Of a DNA stretch of 25,166 bases, positions 15,070 through 22,062 are shown piece by piece. Every line of letters starts with the position of its first letter. Position 1 is the stretch's first letter. The notes beneath the pieces are model-generated. The model was not told where the DNA came from. It was given only the letters and a program-made list of their open reading frames with translations, and made no database searches. The DNA lies in contig JAURJO010000168.1 of NCBI GenBank assembly GCA_030832235.1, positions 1 through 25,166 of the forward strand, in the 5' to 3' direction. Source of the stretch: Verrucomicrobiota bacterium (GTDB taxonomy: Bacteria; Verrucomicrobiota; Verrucomicrobiia; Opitutales; Opitutaceae). The position numbers were made by a program, and so were the translations under genes.

Positions 15070-15990
15070 TCAGCCCTCGAGACGCACCTTGGGGTTGAGC
15101 CACGCCTGGACGACGTCGACGACCAGGTTGAGCGCCATGATGAGCACCGCGTAGAGAATGACGGTGCCGAGCACGAGGGTGTAGTCGCGGTTGAAGGCGC
15201 TGTTCACGAATTCGCGGCCGATGCCCGGGATCTGGAAGATCGTCTCGATCACGAACGAACCCGTGAGGATACCGGCGACGGCCGGCCCGAGGTAGGAAAC
15301 AACCGGTAGCAGACCCCCGCGCAGCGCGTGGCGGGTGACGACGCGCCACTCCGAGGCGCCCTTGGCGCGCGCGGTGCGGATGAAGTCCTGCCCGAGCACC
15401 TCGAGCATGCCGCCGCGCGTGAGGCGGGAGATCGGCGCGGCGTACGCGAGGCCGAGGACCAGCGTCGGCAGCACGCGGTCGGAGGGTCCGTACCAGCCCG
15501 AAGCGTTGAACCAGCCGAGGTGGATGGCGCAGCCGAGCACGAGCAGCGGACCGACCACGAAAGTCGGCACGGAGATGCCGAGCAGCCCGAAACCCGAGGC
15601 GGTGTAGTCGATCCACGTGTTGCGAAAGACGGCGGCCAGCGTCCCGAGCGTGACCCCGAGCACGAGGGCGAACGCCATCGCCAGGGCGCCGAGTTCCGCG
15701 GAGACAGGCAGCTTGTCACCGATGATCTCGTTGACGGTGCGGTTGGGGTACTTGAACGACGGGCCGAGGTCGCCCTGGGCGAGGCTGCCGAGGTAGTCGG
15801 CATACTGGCGCCACAGCGGCTTATCCAAGCCGTAGTGCGCCTCCAGGTTGCGCAGGATTTCGGGCGTGACGGCCTTCTCAGCGGTGAACGGCCCGCCCGG
15901 CACGAAGCGGATCATGAAAAACGTCGCCGTGATGACCGCGAAAAGGGCCAGCAGGGATTGCAGGAGTCGCGACGTGATGAAACGCAGCAT
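15070..15990 (-). CDS. Peptide/nickel-type ABC transporter permease (OppB/DppB-like)
   Basis: 306 residues from the ATG at 15990, chosen because M-L-R-F-I-T-S-R-L-L-Q-S-L is the standard OppB start just before helix 1; the frame stays open further upstream but that extension is not permease-like. Family features are R-F-V-P-G-G-P-F after helix 1, G-L-D-K-P-L-W-R-Q-Y near 54-63, D-L-G-P-S-F at about 73-78, and the EAA-type loop D-F-I-R-T-A-R-A-K-G-A-S near 202-213. About six membrane helices. It is the first gene of the four-gene minus-strand unit (oppB, oppC, msbA-like, GT9) and is transcribed divergently from the ROK kinase. No clear Shine-Dalgarno site. Confidence 0.93.
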   Translation of the reverse strand: MLRFITSRLLQSLLALFAVITATFFMIRFVPGGPFTAEKAVTPEILRNLEAHYGLDKPLWRQYADYLGSLAQGDLGPSFKYPNRTVNEIIGDKLPVSAELGALAMAFALVLGVTLGTLAAVFRNTWIDYTASGFGLLGISVPTFVVGPLLVLGCAIHLGWFNASGWYGPSDRVLPTLVLGLAYAAPISRLTRGGMLEVLGQDFIRTARAKGASEWRVVTRHALRGGLLPVVSYLGPAVAGILTGSFVIETIFQIPGIGREFVNSAFNRDYTLVLGTVILYAVLIMALNLVVDVVQAWLNPKVRLEG

Positions 15991-16108
15991 CGTGGGAGCC
16001 GGCGAACGGCGGAAAAGGAAGTAGCCGCCGCGGGCGGGAAGGGAAGGATGGAAACGGCAGGCGCTTCGGTCTCGACCGACCCTGCCGCGGCGATTTCGTT
16101 TCGGGGCC
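15991..16108. promoter_or_regulatory. Divergent intergenic region presumed to hold two promoters
   Basis: 118 bases between the oppB-like gene (-) and the ROK kinase (+). Both operons must start here or upstream, so promoters in both directions are expected by position. A purine-rich stretch (about 16012-16056) stands out, but I could not identify a convincing -35/-10 pair or operator. Confidence 0.35.
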
Positions 16109-17047
16109 ATGACCCTCCTCGCGATCGAGATCGGCGGCACGAAGCTCCAACTCGTCCTGGGTGACGCGTCCGGCGCGATCCGGGTGCGCCGCAAGCTCGA
16201 GGTGGCGCGGGGCGAGGGAGCGGCGGGGATCCGCGCGCAGATTGCGCGCACCTTGCCGGAGCTGCGGCGCGAGGGACCATTGGCCGCGGTCGGCGTCGGC
16301 TTCGGCGGCCCAGTCGACTGGCGCACGGGGCGGATCTGCCTTTCGCACCAGATCGAAGGTTGGTCGGAGTTCGACCTCGCCGGCTGGCTGGGCGAGATCG
16401 CGGGCGCACCCGTGTTGGTCGACAACGACGGCAATGTGGCCGCGCTCGGTGAGGCGAGACGGGGCGCGGGGGCGGGTCGGCGAACGGTTTTTTATGTGAC
16501 GCTCGGGAGCGGCGTCGGCGGCGGGTTGATCGTCGACGGTGCGATCTACCATGGAGCGTCGCCGGGTGAGGCGGAGATCGGGCATGTGCGTCTCGATCGC
16601 GACGGCACGATCGTCGAGCACCGGTGCTCGGGATGGGCGGTGGACGGACGCGTGCGGGCGGCGGTGGCGGCGTCGCCGGGAGGCGTGCTGGCACGTCTCG
16701 TTGCGGCCTCCCCGGGCGGAGAGGCCCGTCACCTCGCGCCGGCGCTGGCGGCGGGTGATCCGCTCGCGGCGCGGATCGTGGAGGAAACGGCAGGCGACCT
16801 CGCGTTCGGGTTGTCGCACGCGATGCACCTTTTCCACCCTGACGTGATCGTCCTCGGCGGTGGGCTGTCGGGTCTGGGTGAACCCCTGCGCGCCGCGGTG
16901 GCGGCCGGTTTGCGCGGCCACCTGATGGAGGCGCTGGTGCCCACGATCGATGTTCGGCTGACCGCGCTCGGGGCCGACGTGGTGCCGGTCGGGGCGCTGC
17001 TTTTGGCGGCGGACCGCCTCGGGGCGGCGAATGAAACTAGGCGTTGA
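16109..17047 (+). CDS. ROK-family sugar kinase
   Basis: 312 residues of the ROK (repressor, ORF, kinase) fold without an N-terminal helix-turn-helix, so a kinase rather than a regulator. The phosphate-binding start I-E-I-G-G-T-K-L near residues 6-13, the catalytic region V-D-N-D-G-N-V-A-A at 104-112 (Asp107 as base), and the glycine-rich L-G-S-G-V-G-G-G near 132-139 are present. The usual zinc motif C-x-C-G-x-x-G-C-x-E is missing: after the conserved Gly158-His159 only one Cys (173, in H-R-C-S-G-W) remains. The family phosphorylates glucose, ManNAc, fructose and similar sugars; the specific sugar here is unknown. It is the first gene of a plus-strand group of sugar-phosphate enzymes, 33 bases before the SIS isomerase. 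Confidence 0.9.
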   Translation: MTLLAIEIGGTKLQLVLGDASGAIRVRRKLEVARGEGAAGIRAQIARTLPELRREGPLAAVGVGFGGPVDWRTGRICLSHQIEGWSEFDLAGWLGEIAGAPVLVDNDGNVAALGEARRGAGAGRRTVFYVTLGSGVGGGLIVDGAIYHGASPGEAEIGHVRLDRDGTIVEHRCSGWAVDGRVRAAVAASPGGVLARLVAASPGGEARHLAPALAAGDPLAARIVEETAGDLAFGLSHAMHLFHPDVIVLGGGLSGLGEPLRAAVAAGLRGHLMEALVPTIDVRLTALGADVVPVGALLLAADRLGAANETRR

Positions 17048-17080
17048 GAATTAGCCGGCGCCTCCGCAGCTTCCGCCCCC

Positions 17081-17659
17081 ATGGCTAACGTAAATCGCTG
17101 GATTTCCGACTACCTGCAGGCCCAGAAGGCCGCCTTGGATTCGATCCCGCCCGCGGCGGTCGCCGCGATGGTCGAGACCCTCCGCGTCGCGTGGCGCGAG
17201 GACCGGCAGATCTTCATCTTCGGCAACGGCGGCAGCGCGTCCAACGCGTCACATTTCGCCACCGATCTCGGGAAGGGCTCCTCCGACAAGCTGGGGAAGC
17301 GTTTCCGCGTGCTCTCGCTCAACGACAACGTGAGCTGGATGACGGCGATCGGTAACGACTACTCGTATGAGGATGTGTTCGTGCGCCAGCTGGAGAACTA
17401 CGCGCGTCCGGGCGACGTGGCGATGTCGATCAGCGTGAGCGGCAACTCGCCGAACTGCGTCAAGGCGCTCGATTGGGCCAAGGCGCACGGCCTGCGCACC
17501 CTCGGCGTGGTCGGCGCGAAGCGCGGGCGGATGGCCGAGATCCTCGAGCAGGTGATCGTGGTGAACGACACGCATTACGGCCGGGTGGAGGACGCGCAGA
17601 TGGGCGTGCTGCACATGCTGTGCTACGCGTTCATGGAGTTGCCGGAAGCCTCCCGCTGA
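17081..17659 (+). CDS. SIS-domain phosphosugar isomerase (GmhA-like)
   Basis: 192 residues, one sugar-isomerase (SIS) domain after an N-terminal helix, the size and shape of GmhA, which converts sedoheptulose 7-phosphate to D-glycero-D-manno-heptose 7-phosphate. Phosphate-binding motifs are G-N-G-G-S-A-S-N at 48-55 and S-V-S-G-N-S-P-N at 118-125. His58 and the acidic residue four places later (Asp62, Glu in E. coli GmhA) match the metal site; near the C-terminus R-V-E-D-A-Q-M-G-V-L-H keeps the His (178), while the E. coli zinc Gln is replaced by Glu. These changes leave room for a different ketose phosphate. Located eight bases before the HAD gene, in one operon with the PfkB kinase. Confidence 0.87.
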   Translation: MANVNRWISDYLQAQKAALDSIPPAAVAAMVETLRVAWREDRQIFIFGNGGSASNASHFATDLGKGSSDKLGKRFRVLSLNDNVSWMTAIGNDYSYEDVFVRQLENYARPGDVAMSISVSGNSPNCVKALDWAKAHGLRTLGVVGAKRGRMAEILEQVIVVNDTHYGRVEDAQMGVLHMLCYAFMELPEASR

Positions 17660-17667
17660 TACGCGCG

Positions 17668-18507
17668 ATGACATCCATCCGCCCCGCCTTCTCCGGCAGC
17701 GTGGAATTCGCCCCCGGCTTCGCGCCGCGCCCGGGCATCAGCCATGCGCTCTTCGATTTCGACGGCACGCTCTCGCTCATCCGCGAGGGCTGGCCCGACG
17801 TGATGGTCCCGATGTTCGTCGAGATGCTGCCGGCTTTGCCCGGGGAGACGGACGCGGACCGTCGCCGCCTCTGCCTCGACGACATCATGCGGCTCAACGG
17901 CAAGCAGACCATCTACCAGATGATCCAGCTCGCCGAGCGCATCACGGAGCGTGGCGGCACCCCGCGGGAGCCGCTTTGGTACAAGCACGAGTACCTGCGG
18001 CGCCTCGACGAACGCATCCGCCACCGGGTGGAATCGATCCGCTCCGGCGCGCGGAGCCGGGAGGATTTCACGGTCCACGGCGCGCGCCGGTTGCTGGAGC
18101 TGCTGCGCGACCGCGGCATCGCTCTCTACCTGGCGAGCGGTACCGATGAGGTTTTCGTGAAGCAGGAGGCGGCCGCTCTCGGTTTCGACGAGTTCTTCGG
18201 CCCGCGGATCCACGGGGCGCTCGATGACTACAAGCGTTTCTCGAAGAAGATGATCATCGACCGCATTCTCGCCGAGAACCGGATTCCGGGGGAGAAACTC
18301 CTCTCATTCGGCGACGGCTACGTGGAGATCCAAAACACCTGCGAGGTCGGCGGTCTCGCGGTGGCGGTGGCGAGCGACGAGGCGAACAATGGGTCCGGTC
18401 GCGTCGATCCCTGGAAACGCGAGCGTCTGATCGGGGTCGGGGCGCATGTGGTGATCCCCGACTATCGCGACGCCGAAAGCATGCTCCGCGTGATCCTCGG
18501 CTCATGA
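17668..18507 (+). CDS. HAD-superfamily hydrolase (probable sugar phosphatase)
   Basis: 279 residues from the ATG at 17668, chosen because it follows the SIS stop by eight bases; longer frames would overlap that gene. HAD motifs: I D-F-D-G-T-L at residues 30-35 (nucleophile Asp30, acid/base Asp32), II in L-A-S-G-T-D-E near 155-161, III Lys in D-Y-K-R-F-S-K-K, IV F-G-D-G-Y-V-E near 213-219. The cap between motifs I and II is helical and about 100 residues, longer than in phosphoglycolate phosphatases. It is not the short GmhB type that acts on heptose bisphosphate, but the position between GmhA-like and HldE-like genes suggests removal of a phosphate from the same sugar. The stop overlaps the next ATG (ATGA). 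Confidence 0.85.
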   Translation: MTSIRPAFSGSVEFAPGFAPRPGISHALFDFDGTLSLIREGWPDVMVPMFVEMLPALPGETDADRRRLCLDDIMRLNGKQTIYQMIQLAERITERGGTPREPLWYKHEYLRRLDERIRHRVESIRSGARSREDFTVHGARRLLELLRDRGIALYLASGTDEVFVKQEAAALGFDEFFGPRIHGALDDYKRFSKKMIIDRILAENRIPGEKLLSFGDGYVEIQNTCEVGGLAVAVASDEANNGSGRVDPWKRERLIGVGAHVVIPDYRDAESMLRVILGS

Positions 18508-19610
18508 GGCCGGCTCCGCTCGACCTGCGCCGGGTGAAGGTTTTCCCGCTGGCCGAGCGGGCGAGTCTGACCGGGGCTGATGATATTCTCGTTCAGCCCG
18601 GCACTCCGGCGCCGCGGCTCTCGGCGCGGCTTGAAGAACGCGTGGCGGATTGTGCTTCGCGGGTGCGCGCGGCGCGCGAGCGCGGGGCCGGCGTGATGCT
18701 GTTCTACGGTGCCCACCTGTTGCGCAACGGCGCGGCGCTCCTCTTGGAAAGGCTGATGGCCGGCGGCTGGATCACGCACCTTGCGACCAATGGCGCCGGG
18801 ACGATCCATGACTGGGAATATGCCTGGCTCGGCCGCTCCACCGAGAGCGTGGAGCGTGGTGTGGCGGAGGGGAATTTCGGCACCTGGGACGAGACCGGGC
18901 GCAACCTGCACCTCGCGATGATGGCGGGCGCGCTGCGCGACGAAGGATACGGCGTTTCGCTCGGGCGCTTCATCATGGAGGATGGTACGCAGCTGCCCGC
19001 TCCGGCTGAGCTCGAGGCCGCGCTCCGCGCCGAGCCTTCGCATCCGCTGGCGCCGGCGCGCGCCGATCTGCTCCAGGCCATGCGTATCCACGGCTTGGCG
19101 GGCGGCGCGGTGACTTGTGTGCACCGCTGGAAGCACGCCTCGATCATCGGGCAGGCGTTTCGACACGGCGTGCCCGTCTCGGTACATCCGGGAATCGGTT
19201 ACGACATCATTTCGAACCACCCGATGTTCAACGGTGCCGTGATCGGCCGCGCCGCCGCGATCGACTTCGCGCTGGTCGGGGGCGCCGTCGAGACGCTCGA
19301 CGGCGGCGTGGTCCTTTCCGTCGGCTCCGCCATCATGGCGCCGCAGGTTTTCGAGAAGAGCCTCAGCTGTGTGAACAACCTGCGTCTCCAAGCCGGGCGA
19401 GACGTCGTGCGCGGCCACTCGATCGACGTGATCGACCTGCAGGACGGCGGTGGCTGGGACTGGACGAAGGGCGAGCCGCCCAAGGACAACCCCGCTTACT
19501 ACCTGCGTTTCTGCAAGAGCTTCTCGCGGATGGGCGCCGTCATGCACTACCTGCAGTGCGACAACCTCGCGTTCATCCATCACCTGCACGATCGCCTCCT
19601 TCGCCCGTGA
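18504..19610 (+). CDS. Conserved-looking protein of unknown function in the sugar-phosphate operon
   Basis: 368 residues, soluble, no signal peptide or membrane helix. I cannot name the family with confidence. It has strongly motif-like stretches: M-L-F-Y-G-A-H-L-L-R-N-G at 65-76, T-H-L-A-T-N-G-A-G-T-I-H-D-W-E at 91-105, G-V-P-V-S-V-H-P-G-I-G-Y-D-I at 222-235, G-S-A-I-M-A-P-Q-V-F-E-K-S at 274-286, and C-D-N-L-A-F at 352-357. The alternating hydrophobic strands followed by Gly- and His-containing loops look like a Rossmann-like or deoxyhypusine-synthase-like fold, but that is a weak impression. It overlaps the HAD gene (ATGA) and the PfkB kinase gene (GTGA), so translation of all three is coupled and it almost certainly acts on the same pathway. 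Confidence 0.85.
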   Translation: MRPAPLDLRRVKVFPLAERASLTGADDILVQPGTPAPRLSARLEERVADCASRVRAARERGAGVMLFYGAHLLRNGAALLLERLMAGGWITHLATNGAGTIHDWEYAWLGRSTESVERGVAEGNFGTWDETGRNLHLAMMAGALRDEGYGVSLGRFIMEDGTQLPAPAELEAALRAEPSHPLAPARADLLQAMRIHGLAGGAVTCVHRWKHASIIGQAFRHGVPVSVHPGIGYDIISNHPMFNGAVIGRAAAIDFALVGGAVETLDGGVVLSVGSAIMAPQVFEKSLSCVNNLRLQAGRDVVRGHSIDVIDLQDGGGWDWTKGEPPKDNPAYYLRFCKSFSRMGAVMHYLQCDNLAFIHHLHDRLLRP

Positions 19611-20632
19611 CCCCGCAACGCTGCCGCGAGATCACCGCCCGCTACGGATCCCTGCGCGTCGCGCTGCTCGGCGACTTCTGCCTCGACCGTTACCTCGAGA
19701 TCGATCCGGCAAAGGCCGAGATCTCAATCGAGACGGGTCTTCCCGTGCACAACGTGGTCAACGTGCGCGCGCAGCCGGGCGGGGCGGGCACCATCCTCAA
19801 CAATCTGTCCGCGCTCGGCGTCGGCACGATCCTGCCGGTCGGCTTCCACGGCGTAGATGGCGAGGGCTTCGAACTCGCGCGGGCGGTCGCCGCGCGGCCC
19901 GGTGTCAATGCGGCGCACCTGCTCGAGACGCCGCAGCGCCGCACCTTCACCTACTGCAAACCGCTCGTGGTCGAGCCGGGCCGGACACCGCGCGAACTCA
20001 GCCGGCTCGATACCAAAAATTGGACGCCGACCCCGCCCGAGGTGGAGGACCGGATCATCGCGGCGGTGCAGGCCGCGGCGCGGACCGCGGATGCGGTCAT
20101 CGTGTTGGATCAGGTGGATATCGCCGAGACGGGTGTGGTGACACGCCGCGTGCTCGAGGCGGTGGCGGGCGTCGCCGCTTCCCGGCCGGAACTGCCGATC
20201 ATCGCCGACAGCCGGCGCGGGCTCGGCGGGTTTCCCGCGGTGATTTTCAAAATGAACGCGGCCGAACTCGCCGCGATGTCGGGCCTGCCGGTTTCCTCCG
20301 ACCTCGCGACGGTGCGCGAGGCGGCGGCTGCGCTGGCGCGGCGGAACGGACGCCCCGTGTTCGTGACCCTCTCAGAGCGCGGTATGGTGGGCGCGTTGCC
20401 CTCCGGGGAAACCGAGTGGGTGCCGTCCCTGCCGATTCGTGGCCCGATCGATGTGGTCGGAGCCGGAGACTCGGTGACGGCAAACCTGATCACCGCGCTC
20501 GCCGCCGAAGCCTCCCTGCGCGAGGCTTTGGAGCTGGCGAGCCTTGCCGCCTCGATCGTGCTGCATCAGGTCGGCACCACGGGCGCGGCGACTCCTGCGG
20601 ATCTCGAGATGCTGGCGGCCCCAGGGCAGTAA
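19607..20632 (+). CDS. PfkB-family carbohydrate kinase (HldE/RfaE1-like)
   Basis: 341 residues starting at a GTG that overlaps the upstream stop (GTGA). It resembles the kinase half of HldE, which phosphorylates heptose 7-phosphate at C1: V-A-L-L-G-D-F-C-L-D-R-Y near 18-29, P-G-G-A-G-T-I-L-N-N-L near 57-67 (HldE: P-G-G-A-A-N-V-A-x-N), E-L-S-R-L-D at 130-135, and the catalytic V-V-G-A-G-D-S-V at 283-290 with Asp288 as base. The C-terminal nucleotidyltransferase domain of full HldE is absent and no separate one lies nearby. Alternative substrates in the PfkB family include fructose, ribose and fructoselysine-type sugars; the E-L-S-R-L-D motif and the GmhA-like neighbour favour heptose phosphate. 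Confidence 0.88.
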   Translation: MTPQRCREITARYGSLRVALLGDFCLDRYLEIDPAKAEISIETGLPVHNVVNVRAQPGGAGTILNNLSALGVGTILPVGFHGVDGEGFELARAVAARPGVNAAHLLETPQRRTFTYCKPLVVEPGRTPRELSRLDTKNWTPTPPEVEDRIIAAVQAAARTADAVIVLDQVDIAETGVVTRRVLEAVAGVAASRPELPIIADSRRGLGGFPAVIFKMNAAELAAMSGLPVSSDLATVREAAAALARRNGRPVFVTLSERGMVGALPSGETEWVPSLPIRGPIDVVGAGDSVTANLITALAAEASLREALELASLAASIVLHQVGTTGAATPADLEMLAAPGQ

Positions 20633-20657
20633 CGACCTTCGGTTCCGACGTCCCCTT

Positions 20658-20699
20658 CTGTAGCCGGGGTCGTCTACCCCCAGAGATTTCGGAAACCTC
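20658..20699. repeat. Intergenic hairpin pair between convergent genes, possible dispersed repeat
   Basis: Two adjacent hairpins fill the 74-base gap between the PfkB gene (+) and the enolase-like gene (-): GGGGT-CGTCT-ACCCC (20666-20680), preceded by CTGTAGCC, and GAGATTT-CGG-AAACCTC (20683-20699, one mismatch). They could serve as bidirectional terminators. The string CTGTAGCCGGGGTCG followed by its partial complement reminds me of short palindromic units scattered between genes in related bacteria; only one copy is in the window. Confidence 0.4.
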
Positions 20700-20706
20700 T
20701 CCCGAC

Positions 20707-21993
20707 TCAAATTCCGATCGGCCGGAACTCCGCGCCGGTGGCGGTCGAAAGCCCCGCCAGGTCGATTCCCCAGCCGGGACCCACAGGAATCCGCAACTGG
20801 CCGTCGCGCAGGAGCTCGCGTCCCGGCTGACGCGCCGGGTCGCTGGTGAGGATCAATTCCACTGAGGTGACGGCACGAGACGCCGCCGCCGCGTGCACGC
20901 AGGCGAGGGTCCCGATCGGCCCCGAGGGGTTGTGCGGGGAAACCTCGCCACCGAGATTCTCCGCCATCCGGCAGACGCGGATCAACGGTCCGAAACCACC
21001 GACGTGCTTCGGGTCCGGCATGATCACATCGGCCTGGCGCGCGCGCAGGAGGTCACGGAAGCGTTCCTCGCCGAAGAACAACTCGCCAACGGCGAACGGC
21101 ATCGAGGCCAGCGCGCGCAGCTTCGTGAGTTCCGGCCCGGGCGGGCAGGGTTCCTCGAGCCACGTGAGTTTGAACTCGCCGAAGTGCGGCAGCAGGCGGG
21201 CGGTGGACTCCGGCGTGAACCGCTCGTGGCAGTCGACCCGCAGCGAGAGATCCGGATATGCGGCGCGGACGGCGGAGAGCCGCGAGAATCCTTCCTCGGC
21301 CTGAAGGACTTGGTCTCCTCCGGGATTCACGGCCTCGAACGGCGTGAGCTTCACCGCGCGCACGCCGAGCCGCTGCGCGGAGTCGACCACCGCGACAAAG
21401 TCGGCGGGCTGACGCCGGCGGAGGGCACGGTTGGTGGAGACATAGCAGGGCACGCGTTCGCGCACGGCCCGTTCGGCATGAAGTCGCCACACCGGGACGC
21501 CCCGACGCCGGGCGACCAGATCGTGCAGCGCCTGGTCGATTCCGGAAATGGCGGTGGCGTGCGGGAGGTCGGAGGCGCGCGCGAACGGACCGCGGTGCAT
21601 TTCCTCAAGCAGTTCCAGCGATGGTTCGCGGCCGGCGACATGCGCCGCGAACAGTTCCGCGACGCGCCGCAGGCACGCGGAGTCGTCGTTGCTGTGGCTC
21701 ACCTCGCCGAGACCGGCGTGCACGCCGTCATCGATCGCGATCACCAGCCAGTCGCCTTTGAGCCGCAGCGCGGTGTGGTGTCCGTCGGGATCCGGCACGG
21801 TGGCGGCGGTGAGCCGGAGAGTCGCGGGGCGGGCGGCGCAGGTGCTCATGGCGAGGGACAAGCTCGCGCCGCACGATGCGGCGCGACGAAGAAACTTCCG
21901 GCGGGTGAGGGCGCTTACCGCAACCGCGGGTCTCGTATCATCAAGCCGCGACGGTGGGAAGCCGTACGATTCAGTTGAACCACGGATGAACAC
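20707..21993 (-). CDS. Tat-exported enolase-superfamily protein (mandelate racemase/muconate lactonizing type)
   Basis: 428 residues if read from the GTG at 21993. A twin-arginine signal (L-T-R-R-K-F-L-R-R at 29-37, then a mildly hydrophobic run) precedes the two-domain enolase fold. Candidate active-site residues are Lys215 in V-K-L-T-P-F, metal ligands Asp254 (R-V-D-C-H-E), Glu280 (W-L-E-E-P-C) and Glu304 (A-V-G-E-L-F), Asp327, and His354 in S-P-H-N-P-S-G-P. The H-N-P-S-G-P and E-E-P-C-P-P segments recall acid-sugar dehydratases such as galactonate dehydratase. Export is unusual for this mostly cytoplasmic superfamily. The start is awkward: between the upstream stop and the Tat motif the only standard start codon is that GTG, which lies inside a repeat-like stretch and lacks a ribosome site. 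Confidence 0.85.
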   Translation of the reverse strand: MFIRGSTESYGFPPSRLDDTRPAVAVSALTRRKFLRRAASCGASLSLAMSTCAARPATLRLTAATVPDPDGHHTALRLKGDWLVIAIDDGVHAGLGEVSHSNDDSACLRRVAELFAAHVAGREPSLELLEEMHRGPFARASDLPHATAISGIDQALHDLVARRRGVPVWRLHAERAVRERVPCYVSTNRALRRRQPADFVAVVDSAQRLGVRAVKLTPFEAVNPGGDQVLQAEEGFSRLSAVRAAYPDLSLRVDCHERFTPESTARLLPHFGEFKLTWLEEPCPPGPELTKLRALASMPFAVGELFFGEERFRDLLRARQADVIMPDPKHVGGFGPLIRVCRMAENLGGEVSPHNPSGPIGTLACVHAAAASRAVTSVELILTSDPARQPGRELLRDGQLRIPVGPGWGIDLAGLSTATGAEFRPIGI

Positions 21994-22035
21994 CGTTGAA
22001 CCCGGATTCCGGATTTCGGGCCGTGGCCGTTCGTG
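21974..22035. repeat. Degenerate intergenic repeat (CCACGGATGAACAC type)
   Basis: GTTGAACC occurs twice 21 bases apart (21974-21981 and 21995-22002) flanking CACGGATGAACACC, followed by CGGATTCCGGATTT and GGCCGTGGCCGTTCGTGG. The wording is close to the ACCACGGATGAACACGGAT elements that I recall from intergenic DNA of several environmental bacteria. It sits at the 5' end of the enolase-like gene and covers the only apparent start codon. Confidence 0.4.
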
Positions 22036-22062
22036 GCGAGCGGCCTCTTGCCGATTCCCGCC

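Noticed and set aside
15328..16164. 278-residue plus-strand open frame opposite the oppB-like gene
   Set aside because: It is antisense to a clear permease and runs into the start of the ROK kinase in another frame.
16015..16434. N-terminal extension of the OppB-like frame upstream of 15990
   Set aside because: The extension overlaps the ROK kinase gene on the other strand, is Pro/Arg-rich and is unlike OppB, whose normal start matches the ATG at 15990.
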